NCBI RefSeq assembly: GCF_052072235.1
Contig: NZ_CM125436.1
Span: forward strand, 2,970,001 to 3,034,000
Origin: Brevibacillus_D fluminis_A
Lineage (GTDB): Bacteria > Bacillota > Bacilli > Brevibacillales > Brevibacillaceae
Length of the DNA stretch: 64,000 nt
Direction of reading: 5' to 3'
Shown: piece by piece, positions 50,207 through 59,849 of the stretch
Layout of the letters: each line of letters opens with the position of its first letter
Numbering within the stretch: the first letter of the stretch is position 1
The notes under the pieces: model-generated
Database searches by the model: none
What the model was told of the DNA's origin: nothing
What the model saw: only the letters and a program-made list of their open reading frames with translations
Translations under genes and position numbers: made by a program

Positions 50207-51342
50207 GATTGGCCCTCCGCCATTCTCTCTTTCTTGATCCGCGGGATCGTGATGGTGATGACGCTGCCTTTGCCTTGCGCATCGGCGAATGCCAGCTTTC
50301 CATCCAACAGGGCCAGCCGATCGCGCATTCCCGGGAGCCCATTTCCCATCATGGTGCCGCTCATGATCCCTTTGCCGTTATCGCTCACAACCAATCGATA
50401 GGCACCCTCCGCCAATTCCAGACGCACATCACAGCGGGTCGCCCTGCTATGCTTGACGACATTCGTGACGCATTCCCGCAAACACATGCCAAGCACCGTT
50501 TGAATCAGGGACGGCAGTTCGCCTAATCCGCCTTCTTCTTTCACGGTGTAGGTGATGCCCGCAGCGTCCAACAGCTTGCCCGCATGGTCCACCTCATCTG
50601 CAAAACGAATGGTCTGCATGTCACTGATCAGCTCCCGCACCTGATGAAGCGCCGTGCGCGCTGTTTGCTGGATGTCCCGGGCCTCCGCGATGGCCCGCTC
50701 CGGATGTTTGGTCACCAGCCGCTCCACCAGCTCGCTTTTTAACGTAATCAGCGAAAGTGTATGGCCCAGCGTATCGTGCAAGTCTCGGGCGATCCGCTGG
50801 CGCTCCTCGTTTTTGATCAGGCGCGAAATCTCTTCGTTGGCCGATTCCAGCTGTTTTTTCAGCTCTTTGGATTTGCGGTTGGCCCGCATCGAATAAGGCA
50901 GCATGGTCAAAATGATCAACAGCGGAACGAATTGCAGCGTCCCCATTGCCGCTTGCTGGGCATAATTCACGTACAGCGTGCCGGAAAACAACACCATCAT
51001 GAGCGTCGTCGAAATAGTGATCATGCGGATCGAGCTGAGCCTTCCTATCGCCATCGCCGCGTAAAAGCCCAAATACAGGTAGCTCGGGCTGTATCGGTAA
51101 CCCAAACAGGCAATCGCGATGATTTGCACCCAAGCGAGGTATGCGAGCCCGCTTTGCTCCTCGCGCCATGTGCTTTGCTGCCAGGCGCAAGCAGTGACGA
51201 AAAACAGCAGGTAACCAGGCCAAGCCTCGCCGAACGGGAGCGGCAGCAAATAGAGAAACGGGATCAACAAATTTAAAAGCAAAACCCATGCAAATTTCCC
51301 CATCTTCTCGGGAAATACTTGAAACGAACCGCCAACTTTCAT
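50203..51342 (-). CDS. DesK-like sensor histidine kinase
   Basis: A 379-residue kinase: about six N-terminal helices (to residue 150), cytosolic coiled coil (KELKKQLESANEEISRL), H-box NEERQRIARDLHDTLGHTL (HisKA_3), and ATPase domain (LRECVTNVVKHSRA; GNGLPGMRDR). No extracytoplasmic sensor, as in DesK and the Bce/Yvf-type kinases that monitor the membrane or an ABC exporter. Start ATG overlaps the permease stop (TAAATG). Confidence 0.9.
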   Translation of the reverse strand: MKVGGSFQVFPEKMGKFAWVLLLNLLIPFLYLLPLPFGEAWPGYLLFFVTACAWQQSTWREEQSGLAYLAWVQIIAIACLGYRYSPSYLYLGFYAAMAIGRLSSIRMITISTTLMMVLFSGTLYVNYAQQAAMGTLQFVPLLIILTMLPYSMRANRKSKELKKQLESANEEISRLIKNEERQRIARDLHDTLGHTLSLITLKSELVERLVTKHPERAIAEARDIQQTARTALHQVRELISDMQTIRFADEVDHAGKLLDAAGITYTVKEEGGLGELPSLIQTVLGMCLRECVTNVVKHSRATRCDVRLELAEGAYRLVVSDNGKGIMSGTMMGNGLPGMRDRLALLDGKLAFADAQGKGSVITITIPRIKKERMAEGQS

Positions 51343-52083
51343 TTATACCGCTTCCTGTTTTTGATGTACATAGCTAGATCCTATCACAAACACGAGCAAG
51401 TATGCAGCAAGTATCAGCGCATTCCCCCAGCCTGGCGCGTGGCCTGCCAAAAGCTCCCATGCACCGCTGGCGAAATGAAAGGTTGGTGTCCATAATGCAA
51501 GCTCACGCATCACATCCGGCATGCTTTGAACCGGCATCCACAGCCCACCGGTGAGCGAAAGCCCCAATTGCAGTACCGTACCGAGAATTTGGGCGATTTC
51601 AGCTTTCCGCGATGAACCGATCAAAGAACCGAGCGCAAGGAATAGAAGCGAGCCAGCCCATAGCCAGATGCCGCAGCCGATCCATTGCATGGGTGCCAGC
51701 GATACGCCTTTGACAAAAAAGCCGGTGGCAAACATCGCGACGATCACCCCAAGGTTCACGATCGAAAGCGCCAGAATTTTGGCTCCGATATAAGCCCGAG
51801 GCGGCAGCGGCGTAATCCGGAGCAGCCGGACAAGCCCTTGAGCACGCTCTTGAGACATTTTGACGGCGAGCGAGTTGATGCTTGTGTTGATCAAACCGAA
51901 TGCGGTCATCGAGATCAGGTAGTACGCTTTCCAGACCGTACCGCCAACCTCGGCGTTTTCGCCAACCGTACTGGAAAAGATCATGTAAAACAAGATCGGA
52001 AAGCCGAGGCTCATCACATAAAACCGTTTGTTGCGAACGAGTCGCAGCAGCTCCATTTTGCATTGCGAGACAAACATCTTCAT
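51343..52083 (-). CDS. ABC-2 type transporter permease
   Basis: A 246-residue permease with six membrane helices; typical ABC-2 layout, opening with MELLRLVRNKRFYVMSLGFP and a conserved SQERAQGLVRLLRITPLPP coupling loop. Works with the ATPase encoded 34 nt upstream. Similar exporters (YvfS, YfiM) lie with DesKR-like systems in Bacillus. Confidence 0.9.
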   Translation of the reverse strand: MKMFVSQCKMELLRLVRNKRFYVMSLGFPILFYMIFSSTVGENAEVGGTVWKAYYLISMTAFGLINTSINSLAVKMSQERAQGLVRLLRITPLPPRAYIGAKILALSIVNLGVIVAMFATGFFVKGVSLAPMQWIGCGIWLWAGSLLFLALGSLIGSSRKAEIAQILGTVLQLGLSLTGGLWMPVQSMPDVMRELALWTPTFHFASGAWELLAGHAPGWGNALILAAYLLVFVIGSSYVHQKQEAV

Positions 52084-52117
52084 GAACAGATTCCCCTTTC
52101 AAATAAGTGCGTTTCCA

Positions 52118-52999
52118 TTAGCCAACCAGCGATTGGTATGCTTCAACCAGACCGCCTTTATGGACGGAAATATCGCGAATGTCGAGTCCTCGCTGCACGA
52201 CGGCGAACAAGATTCGGTCCGTGTCAGGACCAAACACTTTGACCCGATTGCCTTCGCGCTGCACATCCGTGACGCCGATAATGTCGTACAAGCTTTTGAG
52301 CGTAACGCTCGGTCCTGCCAGAAACGAGACATGCTGGTTGCCGGTGGATTCCCGGATTTGTTCGATCGTACCGTCCGCCAAAACTCGGCCTTGATTCATG
52401 ATGACGACCCGATCCGCGATGCCCTCTGCTTCCTCCAGATAGTGTGTGGTCACAATGATCGTCCGGCCGCTGCCGGCAAACGAGCGAATCGTCTCCCAAA
52501 AAAGTTGCCGGGACGATAGATCCATGCCGACCGTCGGCTCATCCAGGAAAATGACGTCCGGGTTGCCTGCCATCGCCAAGGCGAAGCTGAGCCGTCTGCG
52601 TTGACCGCCGGATAATGCGGTGGCAAATTGGTTCCGTTCTTTTTGCAAAGAGGAAATCGCCAAAAGCTCTTCCGTCGACAGCGGATTTTGGTAATAGCTG
52701 CGGAACAGGCGGATCGTCTCCTCGACTTTCAAATCATCGATTACGCTTCCTTCCTGCAGCATGGCACCCACGCGTTCGCGCACGTTCGCCTCTTTTGGGG
52801 AACCGCCGAGCAGGCGAATTGTCCCGGAAGTTGGTTTCAGTAAGCCGAGCAGCAAGCTGACGGTCGTTGTTTTTCCTGCTCCGTTCGGTCCCAATAGGGC
52901 GACTACGCTGCCCGCCTCGATTTGCAGCGAGATCCCATCGACTGATTTTTTCTCGCCGAAATGCTTGCAGACACGGTCGAGTTCAATGACGTGATTCAT
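52118..52999 (-). CDS. ABC transporter ATP-binding protein
   Basis: A 293-residue ATPase: Walker A GPNGAGKTTT near 38, Q-loop in AMLQEGSVIDDL, signature ALSGGQRRRLSFALAMAG, Walker B VIFLDEPTVGMDL, H-loop TTHYLEEAE, and a C-terminal regulatory extension. GGAAGG precedes the ATG at 52999; a GTG at 53008 lies within that tract. First gene of the four-gene exporter/two-component operon. Confidence 0.92.
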   Translation of the reverse strand: MNHVIELDRVCKHFGEKKSVDGISLQIEAGSVVALLGPNGAGKTTTVSLLLGLLKPTSGTIRLLGGSPKEANVRERVGAMLQEGSVIDDLKVEETIRLFRSYYQNPLSTEELLAISSLQKERNQFATALSGGQRRRLSFALAMAGNPDVIFLDEPTVGMDLSSRQLFWETIRSFAGSGRTIIVTTHYLEEAEGIADRVVIMNQGRVLADGTIEQIRESTGNQHVSFLAGPSVTLKSLYDIIGVTDVQREGNRVKVFGPDTDRILFAVVQRGLDIRDISVHKGGLVEAYQSLVG

Positions 53000-53071
53000 G
53001 TTCGACACCTTCCATTTCGTTCGGTTTTTCTGGTATGAATGTAGCTTACAAAAAAATCGCCTCCCTGCTCA

Positions 53072-53108
53072 GTCATGAACATCATCAGATGGAGATGACA
53101 ACTGTCAT
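53072..53108. promoter_or_regulatory. Candidate response-regulator operator of the ABC operon
   Basis: Three GTCAT/ATGAC half sites (53072-53076, 53095-53099, 53104-53108); the last two form ATGACA-AC-TGTCAT. NarL-family regulators bind such inverted half sites. Confidence 0.4.
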
Positions 53109-53220
53109 GTCGTTCGCATGATCGTCGTCACCTGCTCGGACGCAAACAGGCGTAAGAAAAACATCTTTCAGAAGTCCTTTCAAGAAGCAGATCCTTCAAT
53201 CTGTGGAAGTTTTTCTTCCG

Positions 53221-53270
53221 CTCCAGAATTTATAAGCGCATGCACTTATAAATTCTTACACGATGGAAAA
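53221..53270 (-). repeat. 50-bp motif, copy A, with perfect palindrome
   Basis: Contains GAATTTATAAG (53226-53236), 8 bp, CTTATAAATTC (53245-53255), an exact 11-bp inverted repeat. Aligns to 49149-49198 with 39 of 50 identical. As in copy B it directly follows, on the minus strand, the T run of a terminator. Confidence 0.75.
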
Positions 53271-53302
53271 AGGCAGCCGCATCGCTGCAGCTGCCTTCTT
53301 TA
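53267..53302 (-). terminator. Terminator after the thiolase gene
   Basis: AAGGCAGC (53270-53277) and GCTGCCTT (53290-53297), with A run giving minus-strand T. Confidence 0.75.
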
Positions 53303-53311
53303 TCGTTCTAC

Positions 53312-54463
<1,152 letters not shown>

Positions 54464-54627
54464 CTTTCGTCATCCTTTCTCTCACCGGAATCGCACATTT
54501 GTTTTGAATTGATCGAACACTCGCTCAATTTCATTATACGTCCCATGGACTGACAGGTAAAGCTCCTTCTCCCGCCCCCCAAATGGACTGATTTGGCGAA
54601 TTGCCGAGCGGTTGTTAGCCAAAGATA

Positions 54628-54656
54628 TTTACAATAAATTAAATTTAGTAAATAAT
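54628..54656 (+). promoter_or_regulatory. Probable promoter of the BCAT gene
   Basis: TTTACA (54628-54633), 17 bp, AATAAT (54651-54656), in a short very AT-rich tract; leader about 40 nt. No T-box sequence. Confidence 0.5.
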
Positions 54657-54704
54657 TATCATGAGAGTACCTACAGAAATTAAAAACGATGGGAGTCTTC
54701 CAAA

Positions 54705-55775
54705 ATGGGTAAAATCGCATTCGAGCAGAACCAGCATCCAAAACAGAAACCAGACCAGAGCAAATTGGGCTTTGGCAAGCATTTTACCGACCATATGTTC
54801 ATCATGGATTATACGGACGGAAAAGGCTGGCATGACGCGCGCATCGTCCCTTATGCCCCAATCGCGCTGGAGCCATCCTCGATGGTGTTCCATTATGGAC
54901 AAGCCGTATTCGAAGGGCTGAAAGCGTACAAAACGGCTGACAATGAAATTCTTTTGTTCCGTCCGGACAAAAACATGGAGCGCCTGAACAAATCCAACGA
55001 CCGCCTGAGCATTCCGGCGATCGATGAGGAATTCATGATCGAAGCGATCAAGGAACTGGTCCGCGTCGACGCCGACTGGATTCCGGTCGAAGAAGGCACT
55101 TCCCTTTATATCCGTCCGTTCATTATCGCGACTGAACCATTCTTGGGCGTGCACGCCTCCCATAACTATATGTTCATGATCATCCTCTCCCCGGTTGGCG
55201 CGTACTACGCAGAAGGCATCCAACCGGTCAAAATCAATGTGGAGAGCCACTACGTTCGCGCCGTTCGCGGCGGTATGGGTTCGGCCAAAACAGCCGGGAA
55301 CTACGCAGCAAGCTTGCGCGCGCAAGTGGAAGCGCAAGAGAGCGGCTACTCCCAGGTACTGTGGCTCGACGGGATCGAGAAAAAGTACATCGAAGAAGTG
55401 GGCAGCATGAACGTGTTCTTCAAGGTGAACGGCGAAGTGCTTACACCTGAGCTGAACGGCAGCATTTTGGACGGCGTGACCCGCAACTCCATCATCGCGC
55501 TCCTGAAATCGTGGAACGTGCCGGTGGTCGAGCGCAGAGTCTCCATCGAGGAGCTGTTCGAAGCGCATGCCAACGGAACGCTTGAAGAAGCGTTCGGTAC
55601 CGGTACGGCAGCAGTCATCTCGCCAATCGGTGAATTGAACTGGGATGACAAACACATCGTCATCAACGACGGCAAAATCGGCGAGCTGTCCCAGCGCCTG
55701 TACGACACCGTCACTGGCATCCAGCGCGGCACGTTGCCTGACACGATGGGTTGGACCGTAAAAGTGGAAAAATAA
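54705..55775 (+). CDS. ilvE: Branched-chain amino acid aminotransferase
   Basis: PLP enzyme that interconverts Leu, Ile and Val with their 2-oxo acids. 356 residues, fold-type IV: LHYGQ-like VFHYGQAVFEGLKAY, Arg in LYIRPFI, PLP-binding Lys195 (GSAKTAGNYA), Glu in YIEEVGSMNVFF and GTGTAAVI for the phosphate. Group of the YwaA/YbgE long bacterial enzymes. GGGAG lies 9 nt before the ATG. Not in an ilv operon and without a T-box, so it may be a general or catabolic copy. Confidence 0.95.
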   Translation: MGKIAFEQNQHPKQKPDQSKLGFGKHFTDHMFIMDYTDGKGWHDARIVPYAPIALEPSSMVFHYGQAVFEGLKAYKTADNEILLFRPDKNMERLNKSNDRLSIPAIDEEFMIEAIKELVRVDADWIPVEEGTSLYIRPFIIATEPFLGVHASHNYMFMIILSPVGAYYAEGIQPVKINVESHYVRAVRGGMGSAKTAGNYAASLRAQVEAQESGYSQVLWLDGIEKKYIEEVGSMNVFFKVNGEVLTPELNGSILDGVTRNSIIALLKSWNVPVVERRVSIEELFEAHANGTLEEAFGTGTAAVISPIGELNWDDKHIVINDGKIGELSQRLYDTVTGIQRGTLPDTMGWTVKVEK

Positions 55776-55786
55776 GGCGTTCGCAC

Positions 55787-55817
55787 AGACTGTCGAGCAC
55801 GACTCGGCAGTCTTTTT
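55787..55817 (+). terminator. Terminator after ilvE
   Basis: AGACTGTCGAG, 4-nt loop, ACTCGGCAGTCT, then five T. Confidence 0.8.
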
Positions 55818-55945
55818 GTGTTTTTTTCGCAGATTCATTACCGCGAAGCATGAAAACGATGCAAAACTCGCATTGGAAGTTATCCTTCATGGAAACTATA
55901 ATGAAAACAGATCAACCACACGGGTGGCAAAAATGAGGGATAACG

Positions 55946-56821
55946 ATGGAGTGGCACCAAATCCAGTATTTCCAGACGGTTGCGCGAACCCAGCATTTTA
56001 CACGAGCCGCAGAGCTGCTCTCCATCTCCCAGCCTGCGTTAAGCCGTTCCATTTCCCGGCTGGAGGAAGAGCTTGGCGTGTTGCTGTTTGAACGGCAGGG
56101 ACGGACGATTGTGCTCAATCAGTATGGACAACGGTTCCTGCAAAGAGTGGAACGCGCGATCCAGGAGATTGAAATCGGCAAGCAAGAGATTCTCGATGCG
56201 ATCGATCCGGATCGCGGCAACGTCTCACTCGCCTTCCTGCACTCATTGGGCATTGAGTTCGTCCCTGAGCTGATCAGTTCGTTTCAGGCGCATCATCCAC
56301 AAGTGACGTTTCAGCTGTCACAGGCGTCCTCTGACGTGCTGCTTGACCAAATCCGAACCGGCCGCATCGATATTGCGCTGTTCGCCACGATGCAGCCCGA
56401 GGACGGCATTCGCTGGGAGCCGCTCCTCACGGAAGATTTGTACATCATTGTCTCGAACCATCATCCGCTCGCCGCGTTCGATGAGGTGGAGCTGAAAGCG
56501 ATCGCGAACGAACCGTTTATCGCCTTAAAGCGCGGGTACGGGCTGCGCAACATTACCGACAAGCTGTTCAAGGAAGCCGGGGTTTCGCCGCATATCACTT
56601 TTGAAGGCGAGGACATTTCGACCGTCGCAGGTCTTGTCGCCACCAAGCTCGGCGTCTCCCTTCTCCCGGGCGTCAAGGTGCTGGAAACGATGCAAGTCAA
56701 GCCTTTGCGCGTGACCTCGCCGCATTGCAGCCGCACCATCGGGATCGCGTGGAAGGAAGATCGCTACCTGCCGCCCGTCGCCAAGCGGTTTCTCGCTTTT
56801 GTCACCGGGAAGGACATATAA
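55946..56821 (+). CDS. LysR family transcriptional regulator
   Basis: A 291-residue regulator: N-terminal winged helix (MEWHQIQYFQTVARTQHFT, SQPALSRSISRLEEELG) and a C-terminal periplasmic-binding-like effector domain (FLHSLGIEFVPELISSFQA; VAGLVATKLGVSLLPG). Unusually it lies upstream of, and on the same strand as, its likely target, the MFS gene 33 nt downstream, rather than divergent. Confidence 0.92.
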   Translation: MEWHQIQYFQTVARTQHFTRAAELLSISQPALSRSISRLEEELGVLLFERQGRTIVLNQYGQRFLQRVERAIQEIEIGKQEILDAIDPDRGNVSLAFLHSLGIEFVPELISSFQAHHPQVTFQLSQASSDVLLDQIRTGRIDIALFATMQPEDGIRWEPLLTEDLYIIVSNHHPLAAFDEVELKAIANEPFIALKRGYGLRNITDKLFKEAGVSPHITFEGEDISTVAGLVATKLGVSLLPGVKVLETMQVKPLRVTSPHCSRTIGIAWKEDRYLPPVAKRFLAFVTGKDI

Positions 56822-56854
56822 CGACACGACGCAAGAAAAGAGGTTTTACCCATC

Positions 56855-58057
56855 ATGAGTTATCTGGAGCAAGGAACATCCGGCTTCCGCAAAGCCAATC
56901 TGGCCCTGTTCGCGGGCGGCCTGAATACATTCGCCATCCTGTACAGCACGCAGCCGCTGATGCCGGAGTTCTCCAAAGAATTTCACATCTCGCCGACCGT
57001 CGCAAGCCTTTCGCTCTCCGTGACAACAATCGCGCTTGCCATCAGCATGCTGCTGGTCGGTTCGCTTTCCGAGGCATGGGGGCGAAAATCCGTGATGACC
57101 ATCGCCCTGTTCGCTGCTTCCATTCTGGTCGTTTTCACCGCATTTTCAACCAATTTTCACATGCTGCTCCTCTTCCGCATCCTGCAGGGCGTCGTGCTTG
57201 CCGGTTTGCCTGCCATCGCCATGGCCTATCTCGGCGAAGAAGTCAACCCGACAAGCCTCGGCGTCGCGATGGGGCTTTATATCAGCGGGAACTCCATCGG
57301 GGGGATGGGCGGGCGCATCATCACCGGCATGTTGACCGACTTTTTCAACTGGCATGTCGCGATGGTTGGCATCGGCGTCGTCAGCATCATCGCCAGCCTG
57401 CTGTTTTGGCGGATGTTGCCCAAATCCGAAAACTTTCACCCAAGAAAGCTGGAACTCACCACGATGCTCCAATCGCTCGCGAGCCACTGCAAAGACACGC
57501 GTCTTCTGTGCCTGTATGGCATCGGCTTCCTGCTGATGGGCAGCTTCGTCACGCTGTTTAACTACATCGGCTATCAGCTGACAGAACCGCCCTACTCGCT
57601 CAGCCAAACATTGGTCGGATGGATTTTCATCGTCTATATTGTCGGAACGTTCAGCTCCACCTGGATGGGCCGGCTGGCTGACCGATATGGGCGCCGCAAA
57701 GTGCTGTGGATCGCTTTATTGATCATCTTCGTCGGCGCCTGCCTCACGCTCGTCGCCAGCCTGCTGGTGAAAGTGGTCGGCATCGCACTGTTTACATTCG
57801 GGTTTTTCGGCGGGCATTCCATCGCGAGCAGCTGGATCGGCCGGATCGCCACGCATGACAAAGCGCAAGCCTCATCCCTTTACCTGTTTTTCTACTACGT
57901 CGGTTCCAGCGTCGGCGGGACATTCGGCGGAACGTTCTGGAGCAGCTATGGCTGGAGCGGTGTCGTCGGGATGATCGCATGTTTCCTGATCGCGGCACTC
58001 CTGCTCTCGATCTGCCTGTCGTCGATTTCCAAAAAGCGTTTGCTGGCGACCACATAA
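56855..58057 (+). CDS. MFS transporter (YnfM-like)
   Basis: A 400-residue, 12-helix transporter: NTFAILYSTQPLMPEFSKEF, motif A GSLSEAWGRKSV, GLPAIAMAYLGEEV, and second-half GRLADRYGRRKV. The TQPLLP-type opening matches the YnfM/YbcL branch of DHA1 efflux pumps, which handle aromatic compounds or arabinose-like sugars. Cotranscribed with the LysR gene. Confidence 0.9.
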   Translation: MSYLEQGTSGFRKANLALFAGGLNTFAILYSTQPLMPEFSKEFHISPTVASLSLSVTTIALAISMLLVGSLSEAWGRKSVMTIALFAASILVVFTAFSTNFHMLLLFRILQGVVLAGLPAIAMAYLGEEVNPTSLGVAMGLYISGNSIGGMGGRIITGMLTDFFNWHVAMVGIGVVSIIASLLFWRMLPKSENFHPRKLELTTMLQSLASHCKDTRLLCLYGIGFLLMGSFVTLFNYIGYQLTEPPYSLSQTLVGWIFIVYIVGTFSSTWMGRLADRYGRRKVLWIALLIIFVGACLTLVASLLVKVVGIALFTFGFFGGHSIASSWIGRIATHDKAQASSLYLFFYYVGSSVGGTFGGTFWSSYGWSGVVGMIACFLIAALLLSICLSSISKKRLLATT

Positions 58058-58069
58058 GCGAAAGCGAAT

Positions 58070-58107
58070 AAAAAAGCCGGTGAGAGTTTTTCTTACTCTC
58101 ATCGGCT
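58070..58107. terminator. Terminator between MFS and oxidoreductase genes
   Basis: AGCCGGTGAGAGT, 7-nt loop, ACTCTCATCGGCT with one G-T pair; six A give a minus-strand T run. Confidence 0.75.
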
Positions 58108-58126
58108 GTTCGTTTCTCCGATCCGT

Positions 58127-58765
58127 TTATTCAGCTTCACCGACAACCGTAAAGCGTTCATTGCGGTGTTGTGGATGTTCGATCTCGTCCACCAGTGCGA
58201 TCGCATAATCCGCATAGCTCACATAGCTGTTGCCTTTTGTATTGACCAGCAGATGATCGTTGCCTTTGCGGTAGGAACCGGTGCGTTTGCCTTCCGGATC
58301 AAAAAATGCGGAAGGGCTGATAAACGTCCAGTTCAGCGACTGCGCAGCCTGCAAATCTTGCAGGTTTTTCCCTTGGCTCTGCGCTGTCGCCAGGTAGATC
58401 GCCGGGAAATCAGGCGTTTCCATGACACGAAGCGTTTTCGCTTCGTCGACAAACAAGCTGCCTGCGCCGCCGACTACGATCAGGCGGGTGTTCGTTCCTT
58501 TCAACGCTTCAATCAGCACACGCCCCGCTTCCACGTGCAAATGTTCATTGCCAGGCGCCGCACCGAACGCATTGACCACGACATCAAAAGCCTGCAAATC
58601 AGCCGTTGTCAGCGCAAAAACGTCTTTTTCGAGCACCGCTACATTTGTCGCATCCAGCTTCGCGCGATCGCGCACGATCGCGGTGACGTCATGCCCGCGC
58701 TCCACCGCTTCCTTTACGATCTGTTTCCCTGCTTTGCCTGTCGCTCCGATTACTCCGATTTTCAT
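58127..58765 (-). CDS. NAD(P)-binding oxidoreductase (YwnB/NmrA-like atypical SDR)
   Basis: A 212-residue Rossmann protein: GATGKAGKQIVKEAVERGH with the GxxGxxG loop, AIVRDRAKL, VVVNAFGAAPG and a late TFISPSAFFDPEG. Related proteins act as NAD(P)H sensors or quinone/flavin reductases. AGGAGG precedes the ATG. The upstream region holds two copies of a TGTAAC-N-GTTACA operator, one right over a consensus promoter, so it is tightly regulated, probably by an Rrf2 or HxlR/DUF24 protein not encoded here. Confidence 0.88.
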   Translation of the reverse strand: MKIGVIGATGKAGKQIVKEAVERGHDVTAIVRDRAKLDATNVAVLEKDVFALTTADLQAFDVVVNAFGAAPGNEHLHVEAGRVLIEALKGTNTRLIVVGGAGSLFVDEAKTLRVMETPDFPAIYLATAQSQGKNLQDLQAAQSLNWTFISPSAFFDPEGKRTGSYRKGNDHLLVNTKGNSYVSYADYAIALVDEIEHPQHRNERFTVVGEAE

Positions 58766-58818
58766 CTTTGTTTCCTCCTATTTGTTGTTGAATGGATTTT
58801 TTTCCAACAAGCCCAAGA

Positions 58819-58837
58819 TGTAACCGCAATAGTTACA
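58819..58837. promoter_or_regulatory. Operator copy 2 (TGTAAC-N7-GTTACA)
   Basis: TGTAACCGCAATAGTTACA, 54 bp upstream of the oxidoreductase start; partial match of the perfect palindrome at 58933-58951. Confidence 0.65.
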
Positions 58838-58845
58838 ACAGGATC

Positions 58846-58890
58846 AAAAAAAGAATTACCGCCATTTCTTTCGACTTGCTTCGGTAATTC
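58846..58890 (-). terminator. Terminator inside the oxidoreductase upstream region
   Basis: Minus strand GAATTACCG, 20-nt loop, CGGTAATTC, then seven T. It lies between the two operator copies, about 45-90 nt after the promoter at 58940-58969. Confidence 0.8.
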
Positions 58891-58935
58891 ATTCACGAAA
58901 GGTTGAGCTTTTCAACACACTTTCGTTTCCGATGT
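58846..58935 (-). ncRNA. Possible small RNA or attenuated leader
   Basis: An RNA from the promoter at 58940-58969 would end at the terminator 58846-58890, giving about 85-90 nt with a 5' hairpin (CGAAAG-GTTGA / TCAAC-CTTTCG, 58896-58925) and the terminator hairpin. No ribosome site plus start codon is visible in it. The same terminator could instead serve the transglycosylase gene upstream. Confidence 0.35.
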
Positions 58936-58951
58936 AACTATTATAGTTACA
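58933..58951. promoter_or_regulatory. Operator copy 1, perfect 19-bp palindrome
   Basis: TGTAACTATTATAGTTACA, covering the -10 box of the minus-strand promoter, so a bound repressor would block it. Confidence 0.75.
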
Positions 58952-58969
58952 CCGATACATTACTGTCAA
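58940..58969 (-). promoter_or_regulatory. Consensus sigma-A promoter overlapping the palindrome
   Basis: Minus strand TTGACA (58969-58964), 18 bp, TATAAT (58945-58940); start point near 58933. Confidence 0.8.
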
Positions 58970-58988
58970 CCTGTTTTTCATCAACGGA

Positions 58989-59849
58989 TTACTGCGCCGG
59001 CTGCAGCACGCGTTCGCTTGCCTGCCCGGTGGCAGACGAGTCGCGATATCCGAGGCTCTCCATCCGTTTTTGCACGATCTGCCCGCGCGCTTTCGCCTTT
59101 GCTTCATTCTTTAGCGGCGAGTACGTTTCCGGCGATTTGAGCAACCCGGCGAGCATCGCTGCCTCGCTTTTCGTAATCGTGACTTTTCCAGGCACCCCTT
59201 CTTTGACGGTTTTGCCAAAATAAAGGTTCGCTGCGGATTCGATTCCATATTTCCCGTGGCCGTAATAGACCTGATTCATGTACATCTCCAGCAATTGCTG
59301 CTTGGTATAAGCCTGATCCAGATAAAGCGCGAGCGCCATTTCTTTGCCTTTGCGCAAAAACGTTTTGTCCTGGGTCAAAAACAGGTTCCGCGCGAGCTGC
59401 ATCGTGATCGTGCTTCCGCCCTGCGCTTTTTGTCCCTCCAGCAAATCAACGTATACCGCTCGCGCCAGACCGCGCGGATCGACGCCTGCATGCTGATAAA
59501 AACGGTGGTCTTCGATCGCGATGATCGCTTGATAGACATAAGGCGGCATTTCCTGAATGCGAACGGCCGGGCGATCCGGCAGTCCTTTTTCCCCCTTGAT
59601 CCAGCCGTTTTGAATCGATGCTTCCAGCTGTACCAGCTGTTGCTGATCGGCGAGCAAGTACCCCGTCCCGACCAATCCGATATAGGCCATAAACGGCAAA
59701 CACATGAGGATGAGGAGCAAAATGCGCCAGCGCAGCCTTACCATAGTGCGCCGATCCGTCGCCTGCATGTATGGTGATGGTGATTGTTTCTGGTCAAACG
59801 TGTTCTCGTGAAGCAAGGGTCTTTCGAGGATCATTCCGGTTTCATTCAT
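58989..59849 (-). CDS. Monofunctional peptidoglycan glycosyltransferase (GT51)
   Basis: A 286-residue enzyme polymerising lipid II into glycan strands at the outer membrane face. Basic N-terminus, one membrane helix (ILLLILMCLPFMAYIGLVG), then GT51 motifs: EDHRFYQHAGVD with catalytic Glu, GGSTITMQLARNLFL, RKGKEMALALYLDQAYTKQQ with second Glu region, YYGHGKYGIESAANLYFG. No transpeptidase domain, so it is a MtgA/SgtB-like protein. AGGGGG is before the ATG at 59849; a GTG at 59858 overlaps it. Confidence 0.92.
   Translation of the reverse strand: MNETGMILERPLLHENTFDQKQSPSPYMQATDRRTMVRLRWRILLLILMCLPFMAYIGLVGTGYLLADQQQLVQLEASIQNGWIKGEKGLPDRPAVRIQEMPPYVYQAIIAIEDHRFYQHAGVDPRGLARAVYVDLLEGQKAQGGSTITMQLARNLFLTQDKTFLRKGKEMALALYLDQAYTKQQLLEMYMNQVYYGHGKYGIESAANLYFGKTVKEGVPGKVTITKSEAAMLAGLLKSPETYSPLKNEAKAKARGQIVQKRMESLGYRDSSATGQASERVLQPAQ

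Larger units (their letters stand above)
53000..53311. other. Region upstream of the ABC operon
   Basis: About 310 bp. Holds the GTCAT half sites, copy A of the 50-bp motif and the thiolase terminator. No coding frame is convincing in it. Confidence 0.6.

Noticed and set aside
54464..54704. T-box leader for the branched-chain aminotransferase gene
   Set aside because: No AGGGTGGNACCGCG-type antiterminator sequence or specifier hairpin; leader is only about 40 nt from the likely start point.
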